DNA of 64,000 bases. Source: Bacteroides sp. OM05-12. GTDB lineage: Bacteria > Bacteroidota > Bacteroidia > Bacteroidales > Bacteroidaceae. Position numbers and translations under genes: made by a program. Every line of letters begins with the position of its first letter. Position 1 is the first letter of the stretch. Shown in pieces: positions 27,320 to 34,674 of the stretch. The notes beneath the pieces are model-generated. The model was given only the letters and a program-made list of their open reading frames with translations. It was not told where the DNA came from and searched no databases. The DNA lies in contig NZ_QSUN01000015.1 of NCBI RefSeq assembly GCF_003438995.1, positions 1-64,000 of the forward strand, read 5' to 3'.

Positions 27320-28600
27320 ATGAAAAGAGACGATTTAATTTTCGACATTATCGAAAAAGAGCATCAACGTCAGCTCAAAGGCATTGAGTTGATAGCATCA
27401 GAAAACTTTGTAAGCGACCAAGTAATGCAGGCCATGGGTTCTTGCTTAACCAACAAGTATGCAGAGGGATATCCCGGTAAACGTTATTATGGCGGTTGTG
27501 AAGTTGTAGACCAAAGTGAGCAAATAGCCATCGACCGTTTAAAACAAATATTCGGTGCGGAATGGGCCAATGTTCAACCACACTCTGGAGCACAAGCTAA
27601 CGCTGCAGTATTCCTTGCCGTTTTAAATCCGGGAGATAAATTTATGGGATTGAACCTTGCACATGGAGGCCACTTGTCTCATGGTTCATTGGTAAATACA
27701 TCGGGTATTATCTATACGCCATGCGAATATAACCTGAATAAAGAAACCGGACGTGTGGATTACGACCAAATGGAGGAAATCGCACTTCGTGAAAAGCCGA
27801 AAATGATTATCGGTGGAGGTTCAGCTTACTCTCGCGAATGGGACTACAAACGTATGCGTGAAATCGCTGATAAGATCGGTGCTATTCTTATGGTAGATAT
27901 GGCTCATCCGGCAGGATTGATCGCAGCAGGATTGTTGGATAACCCTGTAAAATATGCTCATATCGTAACATCAACAACTCACAAGACACTTCGTGGTCCT
28001 CGTGGTGGTGTTATCATGATGGGTAAAGATTTCCCAAATCCATGGGGAAAGAAAACACCGAAAGGTGAAATCAAGATGATGTCTCAATTACTTGATTCCG
28101 CTGTATTCCCGGGTATCCAAGGCGGTCCGTTGGAACACGTCATTGCTTCAAAGGCTGTTGCTTTCGGAGAATGCCTGCAACCGGAATATAAGGAATACCA
28201 GAAACAGGTTAAAAAGAACGCAGCCGTATTGGCACAAGCTCTTGTCGACAGAGGTTTCACAATCGTATCCGGCGGTACAGACAACCACTCTATGCTGGTA
28301 GACCTGAGAGAGAAATATCCGGAACTGACAGGTAAAGTAGCTGAGAAAGCATTAGTATCTGCAGATATTACGGTAAATAAGAATATGGTACCGTTTGACA
28401 CACGTTCTGCATTCCAAACTTCCGGTATCCGTTTGGGTACTCCGGCTATCACTACACGAGGTGCAAAAGAAGATTTGATGCTCGAAATAGCAGAAATGAT
28501 TGAAACTGTGCTCTCTAACGTGGATAACGAAGAAGTAATCGCTTCTGTTCGTGCACGTGTCAATAAGACAATGGAGAAATATCCGATCTTTGCTTATTAA
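27320..28600 (+). CDS. glyA: Serine hydroxymethyltransferase
   Basis: 426 aa. PLP enzyme converting serine and tetrahydrofolate to glycine and 5,10-methylene-THF. Motifs: [14 protein letters not shown] at residues 22-35, [29 protein letters not shown] and the PLP loop [15 protein letters not shown] with the lysine near residue 221. Full length. Own promoter and terminator. It joins serA/serC, fhs and gcvP in this window as part of one-carbon metabolism. Confidence 0.98.
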   Translation: MKRDDLIFDIIEKEHQRQLKGIELIASENFVSDQVMQAMGSCLTNKYAEGYPGKRYYGGCEVVDQSEQIAIDRLKQIFGAEWANVQPHSGAQANAAVFLAVLNPGDKFMGLNLAHGGHLSHGSLVNTSGIIYTPCEYNLNKETGRVDYDQMEEIALREKPKMIIGGGSAYSREWDYKRMREIADKIGAILMVDMAHPAGLIAAGLLDNPVKYAHIVTSTTHKTLRGPRGGVIMMGKDFPNPWGKKTPKGEIKMMSQLLDSAVFPGIQGGPLEHVIASKAVAFGECLQPEYKEYQKQVKKNAAVLAQALVDRGFTIVSGGTDNHSMLVDLREKYPELTGKVAEKALVSADITVNKNMVPFDTRSAFQTSGIRLGTPAITTRGAKEDLMLEIAEMIETVLSNVDNEEVIASVRARVNKTMEKYPIFAY

Positions 28601-28636
28601 TATAGTAAAGGCTGTATAAGCCTCGCTTTAATAAAT

Positions 28637-28678
28637 TCGCCCCTGTTACTTCTTGCAACAGGGGCGATTCTTTTTTAA
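28637..28678 (+). terminator. Rho-independent terminator of glyA
   Basis: 11-bp stem TCGCCCCTGTT (28637-28647) and AACAGGGGCGA (28657-28667), then TTCTTTTTT. It lies 36 bp after the stop. Confidence 0.88.
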
Positions 28679-28748
28679 TCAGAGTTACCCGATAATTACC
28701 GGGAAGGGTACGTCATCTTCTTGTTGGCAGATAACACCTGCTTTTCAG

Positions 28749-28823
28749 CATACGGTCCTTTGTTTGCAAACGATAGGAGTTTGTAAACAAAGGACCGTAC
28801 GTTTATTCTCAATCGACCGTATG
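28749..28823. repeat. 22-bp array, family A, copy 2
   Basis: Units start at 28749 (CATACGGTCC...), 28771 (CGATAGGAGTTTG...), 28793 (GACCGTACG...) and 28815 (GACCGTATG), each 22 bp after the last. The first three form a palindrome with 15-bp arms: TACGGTCCTTTGTTT (28751-28765) and AAACAAAGGACCGTA (28785-28799). The core is CGATAGGAG, the reverse of the core in copies 1 and 4. It lies between convergent glyA and the exonuclease gene. Outside it, TTACCCGATA (28685-28694) and TATCGGGTAA (28841-28850) form a further 10-bp inverted pair. Confidence 0.88.
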
Positions 28824-28858
28824 TTTGAAAAATACATCAATATCGGGTAAACTTAAAT

Positions 28859-29356
28859 TTACTCACAGATCAACGCTTTGGCAATCCAAGCACAGGCTTC
28901 CGCATCTGCCAACGCATGGTGATGGTTCGTCAAATCATAACCGCAATAGGCCGCCACCGTATGCAACTGATGATTCGGCAACTGCTTTAATTTTCTTCGT
29001 GAAGCCTGAAGCGTACAGTAAAATTCATAATCCGGATAATCCATCTGATACATACGAAAGACAGCTTTCAAACAACTTTCATCAAATGCTTTATTATGAG
29101 CGATAAGCGGCATCCCTTCTATGCGCGGAGCTATCTCTTTCCACACCTCAGGAAATATCGGAGCATCCATTGTGTCTTCTTTGGTTAAGCCATGCACCTT
29201 AGTGCACCAATAAGCATAAAATTCCGGTTCGGGACGAATCAAACTATAAAACTTATCTATAATCTCTCCTTCCCTTACCACGACAATCCCGACACTACAG
29301 ACACTCGTCCGATACTGGTTGGCCGTCTCAAAATCAATAGCAGCAAACTCGTTCAT
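28859..29356 (-). CDS. DEDDh-type 3'-5' exonuclease (DnaQ/RNase T superfamily)
   Basis: 165 aa, a single exonuclease domain. Exo I: AAIDFETANQYR (Asp, Glu). Exo II: LIAHNKAFDESCLK (Asp). Exo III epsilon: HHHALADAEACAWIAK (His, Asp). These four acids and His form the two-metal site. Substrate may be DNA (proofreading or repair) or RNA; no extra domain to decide. It starts 6 bp after fhs on the same strand, so the two are probably co-transcribed. Confidence 0.9.
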   Translation of the reverse strand: MNEFAAIDFETANQYRTSVCSVGIVVVREGEIIDKFYSLIRPEPEFYAYWCTKVHGLTKEDTMDAPIFPEVWKEIAPRIEGMPLIAHNKAFDESCLKAVFRMYQMDYPDYEFYCTLQASRRKLKQLPNHQLHTVAAYCGYDLTNHHHALADAEACAWIAKALICE

Positions 29357-29362
29357 CCTCCG

Positions 29363-31030
29363 TTAGCTCAATCCCTCAACATAGCCATTCACAATATCTA
29401 TCATCTCAGCCTGAGGAACTTTAGGCAATCCCGGCATACGCATGATATCCCCTGCTATCGCCACAATCATTTCCGCTCCGTTATTAATCACTACATCCTT
29501 GATATGGAGTTCAAAATCCTTTGCCACTCCATAGGCTTTCGGGTCTGCCGAGAATGAATACTGCGTTTTGGCGATACAAACGGGATATTCACTGATACCC
29601 AGTCTATCAATTAACTTCAGCATCTTTTGAGCCTGACTGGAATAAGTTACCATCTTAGCTCCGTAAATACTTTTAGCGACCTTCTCTATCTTAACCGGAA
29701 TTGCATCCCCATCCGCATAAGTAAGTTTCAAAGTACCGGAAGGCTTCTTTTCTATTGTCTCTACAACGAGATTTGCCAAATCGACTGCTCCTTCGCCACC
29801 TTGTGAGTAAGCATCATTAATGGCAAAACCAATTCCCGCCCAATCACAATATTCACGTATTTGATTGATTTCGTCTTCCGTATCCGTACTATAACGGTTA
29901 AAAGCCACCACTATATTCTGATGGAAAGAACGAAGGTTTTGTATGTGTTTATCCAAGTTCTTTAACCCTTTGCACAATCCCTCGCTATTCGGTTCCTTGA
30001 GTTGGTCTACGTTCACGCCTCCGTGCATTTTCAATCCTTGGGAGGTAGCGACTATCACAGTCAGCTTAGGCTGCAAACCGGCTTTACGGCATTTAATATT
30101 AAAGAACTTTTCAGCTCCTAAATCAGCACCGAATCCGGCTTCTGTAATGACATAATCACCAAAAGTCATTGCCATCTTAGTAGCTAACACAGAATTACAG
30201 CCATGGGCAATATTGGCAAACGGCCCACCATGAACGAAGGCTGCCGTATGCTCCGTCGTCTGCACCAAGTTCGGATGAATAGCTTCTTTCAACAAAACGG
30301 TTATAGCACCTGCCACTCCCAAATCTTTTACCGTAAAAGGTTTGTCGTCATAAGTAAAACCTAAAAGGATATTTTCAATACGGCGGCGAAGGTCTTTTAA
30401 ATCTTTTGACAAGCAAAGTATCGCCATGATTTCAGATGCAGGTGTAATATCAAAACCTGCCTCATGGGTTATCCCGTTAGCCTTTCCACCCAAACCGACT
30501 ACTATATTGCGCAATGAACGGTCATTTACATCGAGCACCCTCTTCCAAAGAATTTCTTTCAGACCGAAACCTTCGGACTGATGCTGGTACAAATAATTAT
30601 CCAACAAGGCAGTTATCATATTATGAGCGGAAGTAATGGCATGGAAATCACCTGTAAAATGCAGATTTATATTTTCCATCGGCAATACCTGGGCATATCC
30701 ACCACCGGCAGCGCCTCCTTTCATTCCAAAACAAGGTCCCAACGAAGGTTCACGCAATGCTACAATCGCTTTCTTACCGATCTTATTCAGCCCCAACGTT
30801 AAACCGATAGACACGGTTGTCTTCCCTATACCGGCTTTTGTAGGAGTAATGGCAGTCACCAATATCAGGTTACTTTTTTTAACCCGCTCCTCATCGATTA
30901 AATATTCAGGGACTTTAGCAATGTACCTGCCATAATTCTCAATGGCTTCTACCGGGATACCGGCTTCTGTTGCTACTTTCTTTATTTTATGCAGCTCTAT
31001 GCTACGTGCTATTTCAATATCTGTCTTCAT
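29363..31030 (-). CDS. fhs: Formate–tetrahydrofolate ligase
   Basis: 555 aa, full length. ATP-dependent formation of 10-formyl-THF from formate and THF. Motifs: P-loop [45 protein letters not shown] (split at about residue 95), [11 protein letters not shown] and [15 protein letters not shown] near residue 267. Cytosolic. It lets formate feed purine and serine synthesis, in line with glyA and gcvP nearby. Confidence 0.98.
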   Translation of the reverse strand: MKTDIEIARSIELHKIKKVATEAGIPVEAIENYGRYIAKVPEYLIDEERVKKSNLILVTAITPTKAGIGKTTVSIGLTLGLNKIGKKAIVALREPSLGPCFGMKGGAAGGGYAQVLPMENINLHFTGDFHAITSAHNMITALLDNYLYQHQSEGFGLKEILWKRVLDVNDRSLRNIVVGLGGKANGITHEAGFDITPASEIMAILCLSKDLKDLRRRIENILLGFTYDDKPFTVKDLGVAGAITVLLKEAIHPNLVQTTEHTAAFVHGGPFANIAHGCNSVLATKMAMTFGDYVITEAGFGADLGAEKFFNIKCRKAGLQPKLTVIVATSQGLKMHGGVNVDQLKEPNSEGLCKGLKNLDKHIQNLRSFHQNIVVAFNRYSTDTEDEINQIREYCDWAGIGFAINDAYSQGGEGAVDLANLVVETIEKKPSGTLKLTYADGDAIPVKIEKVAKSIYGAKMVTYSSQAQKMLKLIDRLGISEYPVCIAKTQYSFSADPKAYGVAKDFELHIKDVVINNGAEMIVAIAGDIMRMPGLPKVPQAEMIDIVNGYVEGLS

Positions 31031-31051
31031 AATAGTACATTTTAAAGGTTA

Positions 31052-31059
31052 CAAAACTA
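31052..31059 (-). promoter_or_regulatory. -7 box for fhs
   Basis: TAGTTTTG on the minus strand, an exact TAnnTTTG match, 21 bp before the fhs start. No clear -33 box. Confidence 0.4.
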
Positions 31060-31180
31060 ACAATAAAAGACGAAGAATGGTTCGCCCTTTATAATTATTT
31101 ATGCACACTCTTGCATTTAGGCCGTAAAGAAGTGAGAGTGAATCAAAGTCAAACTATTATTGAAGAAAGATCAATCATAT

Positions 31181-31252
31181 TATAAGGCAAAAAGAAATTC
31201 CAATTGAGTAATGATACATCCCCCCTGCCAACTTATTCCTTTTTGCCTTATA
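31181..31252 (-). terminator. Long-stem inverted repeat after the flavin reductase gene
   Basis: Perfect 14-bp arms TATAAGGCAAAAAG (31181-31194) and CTTTTTGCCTTATA (31239-31252) enclose a 44-nt loop that holds a run of six C. It begins 3 bp after the stop of the gene at 31256. There is no long T tract beyond the stem, so it may be a terminator or a 3' stability element. Confidence 0.5.
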
Positions 31253-31255
31253 CTT

Positions 31256-31816
31256 CTACTTTAATGCCACTCCATCCTTAAATGCATTGCCTACTTTCTC
31301 ACCGATTACAAGATAATCGTTGTGTACCGGGTCGAAGATGATGGGACGCAGCTTGGATGGGTCTATTTTTCCTTTCTCGTCCAGAATACTTTCATCTGCC
31401 GAAACATTAACGATACGACCTACGAGATGACACGTTTCGGGGTCATACGATATGAGTTCACACTCGACGGCCATCGGCAGTTCGTCAATGAGCGGCGCAT
31501 TCACAAATTCGGACTTTGTGGCATGAAAGCCCGCTTTGACAAACTTGTCCGGTTCCCGATTGCCGGAAACAATGCCTACATAATCGCAGGCTACCATTTG
31601 CTCTACGGTAGCCATGCTTACAGTAAACGCTTTGGTAATAAGCAGATTTTTCACAGTCTTGTGACCGGCACTCAGGCACATATTAATTTGGTCGTCCAGG
31701 TCGATACCTCCCCATGCAGCATTCATGGCATCGGGGGTTCCCTGCTCGTCGTAGGTAGCTACGATGAACACGGGTTGTGGATAAGTCCACGGTTTTGCTC
31801 CAAAATTCTTTCTCAT
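31256..31816 (-). CDS. Flavin reductase family protein
   Basis: 186 aa, FMN-binding split-barrel: NFGAKPWTYPQPVFIVATYD, MNAAWGGIDLDDQINMCLS, KAFTVSMATVEQMVACDYVG and VNAPLIDELPMAVECELI. It differs in sequence from the paralogue at 25927, so it is not a recent duplicate. Likely a cytosolic flavin-dependent oxidoreductase; substrate unknown. Sixty-odd bp downstream of the DXS-like gene with its own -7 box. Confidence 0.88.
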   Translation of the reverse strand: MRKNFGAKPWTYPQPVFIVATYDEQGTPDAMNAAWGGIDLDDQINMCLSAGHKTVKNLLITKAFTVSMATVEQMVACDYVGIVSGNREPDKFVKAGFHATKSEFVNAPLIDELPMAVECELISYDPETCHLVGRIVNVSADESILDEKGKIDPSKLRPIIFDPVHNDYLVIGEKVGNAFKDGVALK

Positions 31817-31859
31817 AATGCTAGTTCCTTATTTCTATGTTACAACATATGGTTGGTTA

Positions 31860-31867
31860 CAAAAATA
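31860..31867 (-). promoter_or_regulatory. -7 box for the flavin reductase gene
   Basis: TATTTTTG on the minus strand, an exact TAnnTTTG match, 43 bp before the start, in the gap after the DXS-like gene. No -33 box seen. Confidence 0.33.
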
Positions 31868-31878
31868 ACAATTTAAAT

Positions 31879-33678
31879 TCAGACTTGTTGTATTATTCCA
31901 ATAATGTCTTCTGCTATTTGAATATCTGTCAAGTGATTTTTACGCAGGAACTCCGCCACATCGAACCGATCTTCAAACTCTTTCTTTGCGCCATAGTTCA
32001 GTACTTTCATGTCGGTTGCTCCATAGTAACGGGTTATCATCTCACCGAAACCGCCGTCCAATACGCCGTCTTCCAGCGTGACTACCAATCGGTGGTCGGC
32101 TTTCAGGCTATCCAGCAGTTCTTCATCTACTCCGGTAATGTATCGGGGATTGATGAGAGTGGCATCGACATTTGCCTTTTCTTTCAAGAGTTTCCGGACC
32201 GATTGCCCTAATTGAAAGAAAGAGCCTAACCCCAAAATCGCTACTTTCGAACCGCGATGAGATACCTTATAACGGTTCAATTGGCTATAGTCCGCATCAA
32301 CCGTTTCCTCGCTTGCGATTACATCATTGGCAGGGACGCGGATAGCTACGGGGTGTTCGTTTTGGCGAAGGCTCCACTCCAGCATGGCAAAATACTCTTC
32401 CTTATTCGTCGGAGCGAGATAGACCATGTTCGGAATGTTGCTTATCAACGGAATATCGAAGAAACAGGTATGAGTGACATCGTTCATGGCTGTTAATGAG
32501 CCCCAGAATACCAATATCACCGCCGGGTTATTATTGATGCAGAGGTCTTGTGACAGTTGATCGTAACTGCGCTGTATAAAGGTACTATAAACTCCATAGA
32601 CAGGCTTGCCACCGGCTGCAGCGATTCCCGATGCTAAGGCTACGGCGTGCTCTTCGGCAATGCCTACATCGACGAATTGCTTTCCGGCACGTGCACGACG
32701 TTCCGGAGTGAATCCCATAACAGTCGGTGTACCTGAAGTGATTCCCACAACGCGCGAATCCTCTTTCATCTTGCAGAGGAGATATTCGGCGGTCAGGTCG
32801 GCATAGTCTTCCGGCACATCGGTCGGTATGACCTGCGGCACTCCGGACTCTTCCTTCGCTAGCTCCTCTAATACAGCTGCAGGGTCGAAAGGACTGCAAT
32901 AATGCCATGCCTCTTTATGCTGTTCTGCCGGAGCATAACCCTTTCCTTTTAATGTATTGATATGCACCACTACGGGGTGGCGACTGTCTTTCACGGTCTC
33001 AAAGGCTTTTATCAGGGCTTCCACATCGTTGCCATCTGCCACATAAACATAGTCCAGCCCCATGGCCCGGAAGAAGTTGCATTCACACGTTCCATTGCTT
33101 TCGCGCAGGGCTTGCAGGTTGCGATAGAGTCCGCCGTGGTTTTCGGCGATAGACATTTGGTTGTCGTTGACAATGATGATGAAGTTACTGTCCAGTTCGG
33201 CTGCATAGTCCAATCCTTCAAAGGCTTCGCCACCACTCAAAGAACCGTCACCTATCACGGCGATGACGTTTCCGGTGCCGCCTTGCAGGTCGCGGCCCTT
33301 TGCCAAACCACTTGCCAGGCTGACGGAGGTGGAGGTGTGACCGATGGTGAAGAAATCGTGCTCGCTCTCATTCGGTTCGGTGTAGCCTGATACTTCATCG
33401 TAGCGGTCGGCGTTGAGGAAGGCTTCTTTCCGTCCGGTCAGCATCTTGTGCACGTAACATTGGTGGGATACGTCGAACACAATTTTGTCTGTCGGAGAGT
33501 TGAACACATAGTGCAGGGCGATAGTGGCTTCCACCATGCCGAAGTTAGGGCCGAAGTGACCGCCGTGGGCACTTAGCTTCTTTAGCAGGGTTTCACGGAT
33601 TTCTCCGCTTAATACATTGAGTTCCTTCATGGACAATTGCTTTACATCCGAAGGAGAGTTAATTGTCTCTAAATACAT
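31879..33678 (-). CDS. Divergent 1-deoxy-D-xylulose-5-phosphate synthase-like protein
   Basis: 599 aa, about 30 shorter than typical DXS. The TPP half is good: GGHFGPNFGMVEATIALHYVF, DVSHQCYVHKMLTGRKEAF, GHTSTSVSLASGLAKG and GDGSLSGGEAFEGL...IIVNDNQMS. The pyrimidine half has VDVGIAEEHAVALASGIAAAGG and YSTFIQRSYDQLSQDL. Where canonical DXS reads DRAGxVGxDGxTHxGxFD, this protein reads FWGSLTAMNDVTHTCFFD, so the usual Arg/Gly-Asp site is missing. It may be a DXS variant or a different transketolase-type acyloin synthase. A standard dxs may exist elsewhere in the genome; not visible here. Confidence 0.8.
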   Translation of the reverse strand: MYLETINSPSDVKQLSMKELNVLSGEIRETLLKKLSAHGGHFGPNFGMVEATIALHYVFNSPTDKIVFDVSHQCYVHKMLTGRKEAFLNADRYDEVSGYTEPNESEHDFFTIGHTSTSVSLASGLAKGRDLQGGTGNVIAVIGDGSLSGGEAFEGLDYAAELDSNFIIIVNDNQMSIAENHGGLYRNLQALRESNGTCECNFFRAMGLDYVYVADGNDVEALIKAFETVKDSRHPVVVHINTLKGKGYAPAEQHKEAWHYCSPFDPAAVLEELAKEESGVPQVIPTDVPEDYADLTAEYLLCKMKEDSRVVGITSGTPTVMGFTPERRARAGKQFVDVGIAEEHAVALASGIAAAGGKPVYGVYSTFIQRSYDQLSQDLCINNNPAVILVFWGSLTAMNDVTHTCFFDIPLISNIPNMVYLAPTNKEEYFAMLEWSLRQNEHPVAIRVPANDVIASEETVDADYSQLNRYKVSHRGSKVAILGLGSFFQLGQSVRKLLKEKANVDATLINPRYITGVDEELLDSLKADHRLVVTLEDGVLDGGFGEMITRYYGATDMKVLNYGAKKEFEDRFDVAEFLRKNHLTDIQIAEDIIGIIQQV

Positions 33679-33997
33679 ATTCTAATGGTCTTTAATATTA
33701 TAACACGAATCATTGCTTAGGATTCCAGTTGCAAATGTACGGATAAACTTACCTTGCGGGAGTATCCATATTACGGGTATTCCTACCTTTTTTACGGATT
33801 GTGTACTATACCGCCGTATGCTGGACGCCACCCTTGCCAACGGCATCACCCCATTGAGATAAAAGCTGTAGTCATGGCCTATCAAGTTATCGGCACATTG
33901 GGAAAGTGGGCTATAAAGAAAAGTTTTTATAGTGCCGTACAAGATTTCCGTATTGGTTTGTCGTGCATGGTGCGGCAAGATACAATCTGAAAAACGT
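33679..33997. other. Intergenic region upstream of the DXS-like gene
   Basis: No supported gene: the open frames on both strands lack composition, start context or recognisable sequence. A minus-strand TACATTTG (33732-33739) is a possible -7 box for the DXS-like gene, without a -33 box. Confidence 0.45.
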
Positions 33998-34098
33998 CTA
34001 AGGGAGTGATGTCTTACGCTCCGGTAGATGTGAGCTATCGCTCCCTTGAGCGTTGGTCAACGCCCCCTTGAGTGTAAGACAACGCTCCCTTGGGCGAT
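33998..34098. repeat. 22-bp array, family B, copy 2
   Basis: Four units of exactly 22 bp beginning CGCTCCGGTAG, CGCTCCCTTGAGCG, CGCCCCCTTGAGTG and CGCTCCCTTGGGCG, preceded by GGGAGTGATGTCTTA as in copy 1. CTAAGGGAG at 33998-34006 is the inverse of the unit core. The array runs up to the stop codon of the GNAT gene at 34099. Copy 1 at 171-246 shares the first two units nearly base for base. Confidence 0.85.
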
Positions 34099-34593
34099 TT
34101 ACAAACTCTTTTCAAAACAAAGATAAGGAATCGTACGGCCTTTCATGAAGATATTGCCCACAAACGTATAGCCGTTATTCACAAACAACCGTTGCGCAGC
34201 TTTATTAAGAGAGAACGTATCCAAGCGAATACTTTTCATACCTTGTAGCCTTGATAGCTCTTCGGCAAATGTAAATAACCTTTTCGCTACTCCTTTCCCA
34301 CGAAAAGCAGGATTTACAGCAAGACGATGGATGCCATTTGCCGGCAATTCGGTCATCCACTCTACGTCATTGTATTCTTTCGATAAAGAACTGTTGATAG
34401 CCATAAAGCCGGATATAAATCCATCCAATTCTTCCAGCCAGAGTTCACCCAGTTCGATATCCTTACTATATTCCCTTTCTCCCGGATAATCAGAATCCCA
34501 TTGGGTGTTACCTCCCTCCGTCATCAATCGTTTTACATCAAGAATGATGTTGAGTATCAATGGTAAATCTTCCGGTATTGCTTTACGAATCAT
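34099..34593 (-). CDS. GNAT family N-acetyltransferase
   Basis: 164 aa, one GNAT domain. The acetyl-CoA motif A is HRLAVNPAFRGKGVAKRLFTFAEE at about residues 90-113, written here as RLAVNPAFRGKGVAK. Motif B is SIRLDTFSLNKAAQRLFVNN. The N-terminus IRKAIPEDLPLILNIILD is a typical GNAT start. Substrate (amino group of a small molecule, peptide or protein) cannot be read from sequence. Its 3' end touches a repeat array, and a -7 box lies 30 bp upstream. Confidence 0.9.
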   Translation of the reverse strand: MIRKAIPEDLPLILNIILDVKRLMTEGGNTQWDSDYPGEREYSKDIELGELWLEELDGFISGFMAINSSLSKEYNDVEWMTELPANGIHRLAVNPAFRGKGVAKRLFTFAEELSRLQGMKSIRLDTFSLNKAAQRLFVNNGYTFVGNIFMKGRTIPYLCFEKSL

Positions 34594-34622
34594 CTCTTCT
34601 CCTTATTTATATCTCCGAAACG

Positions 34623-34630
34623 CAAAGGTA
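34623..34630 (-). promoter_or_regulatory. -7 box for the GNAT gene
   Basis: TACCTTTG on the minus strand, an exact TAnnTTTG match, 29 bp before the start; no clear -33 box. Confidence 0.42.
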
Positions 34631-34674
34631 TAAATAAAAGTTTCAGACGCTCATATTATAAGCAACAATTAACG

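Noticed and set aside
28859..28865. Exonuclease gene disrupted by array copy 2
   Set aside because: The array ends 36 bp before the stop codon; the DEDDh domain is complete.
33682..33978. 98-residue minus-strand and 78-residue plus-strand frames upstream of the DXS-like gene
   Set aside because: No start context, no protein-like composition, and they overlap each other on opposite strands.
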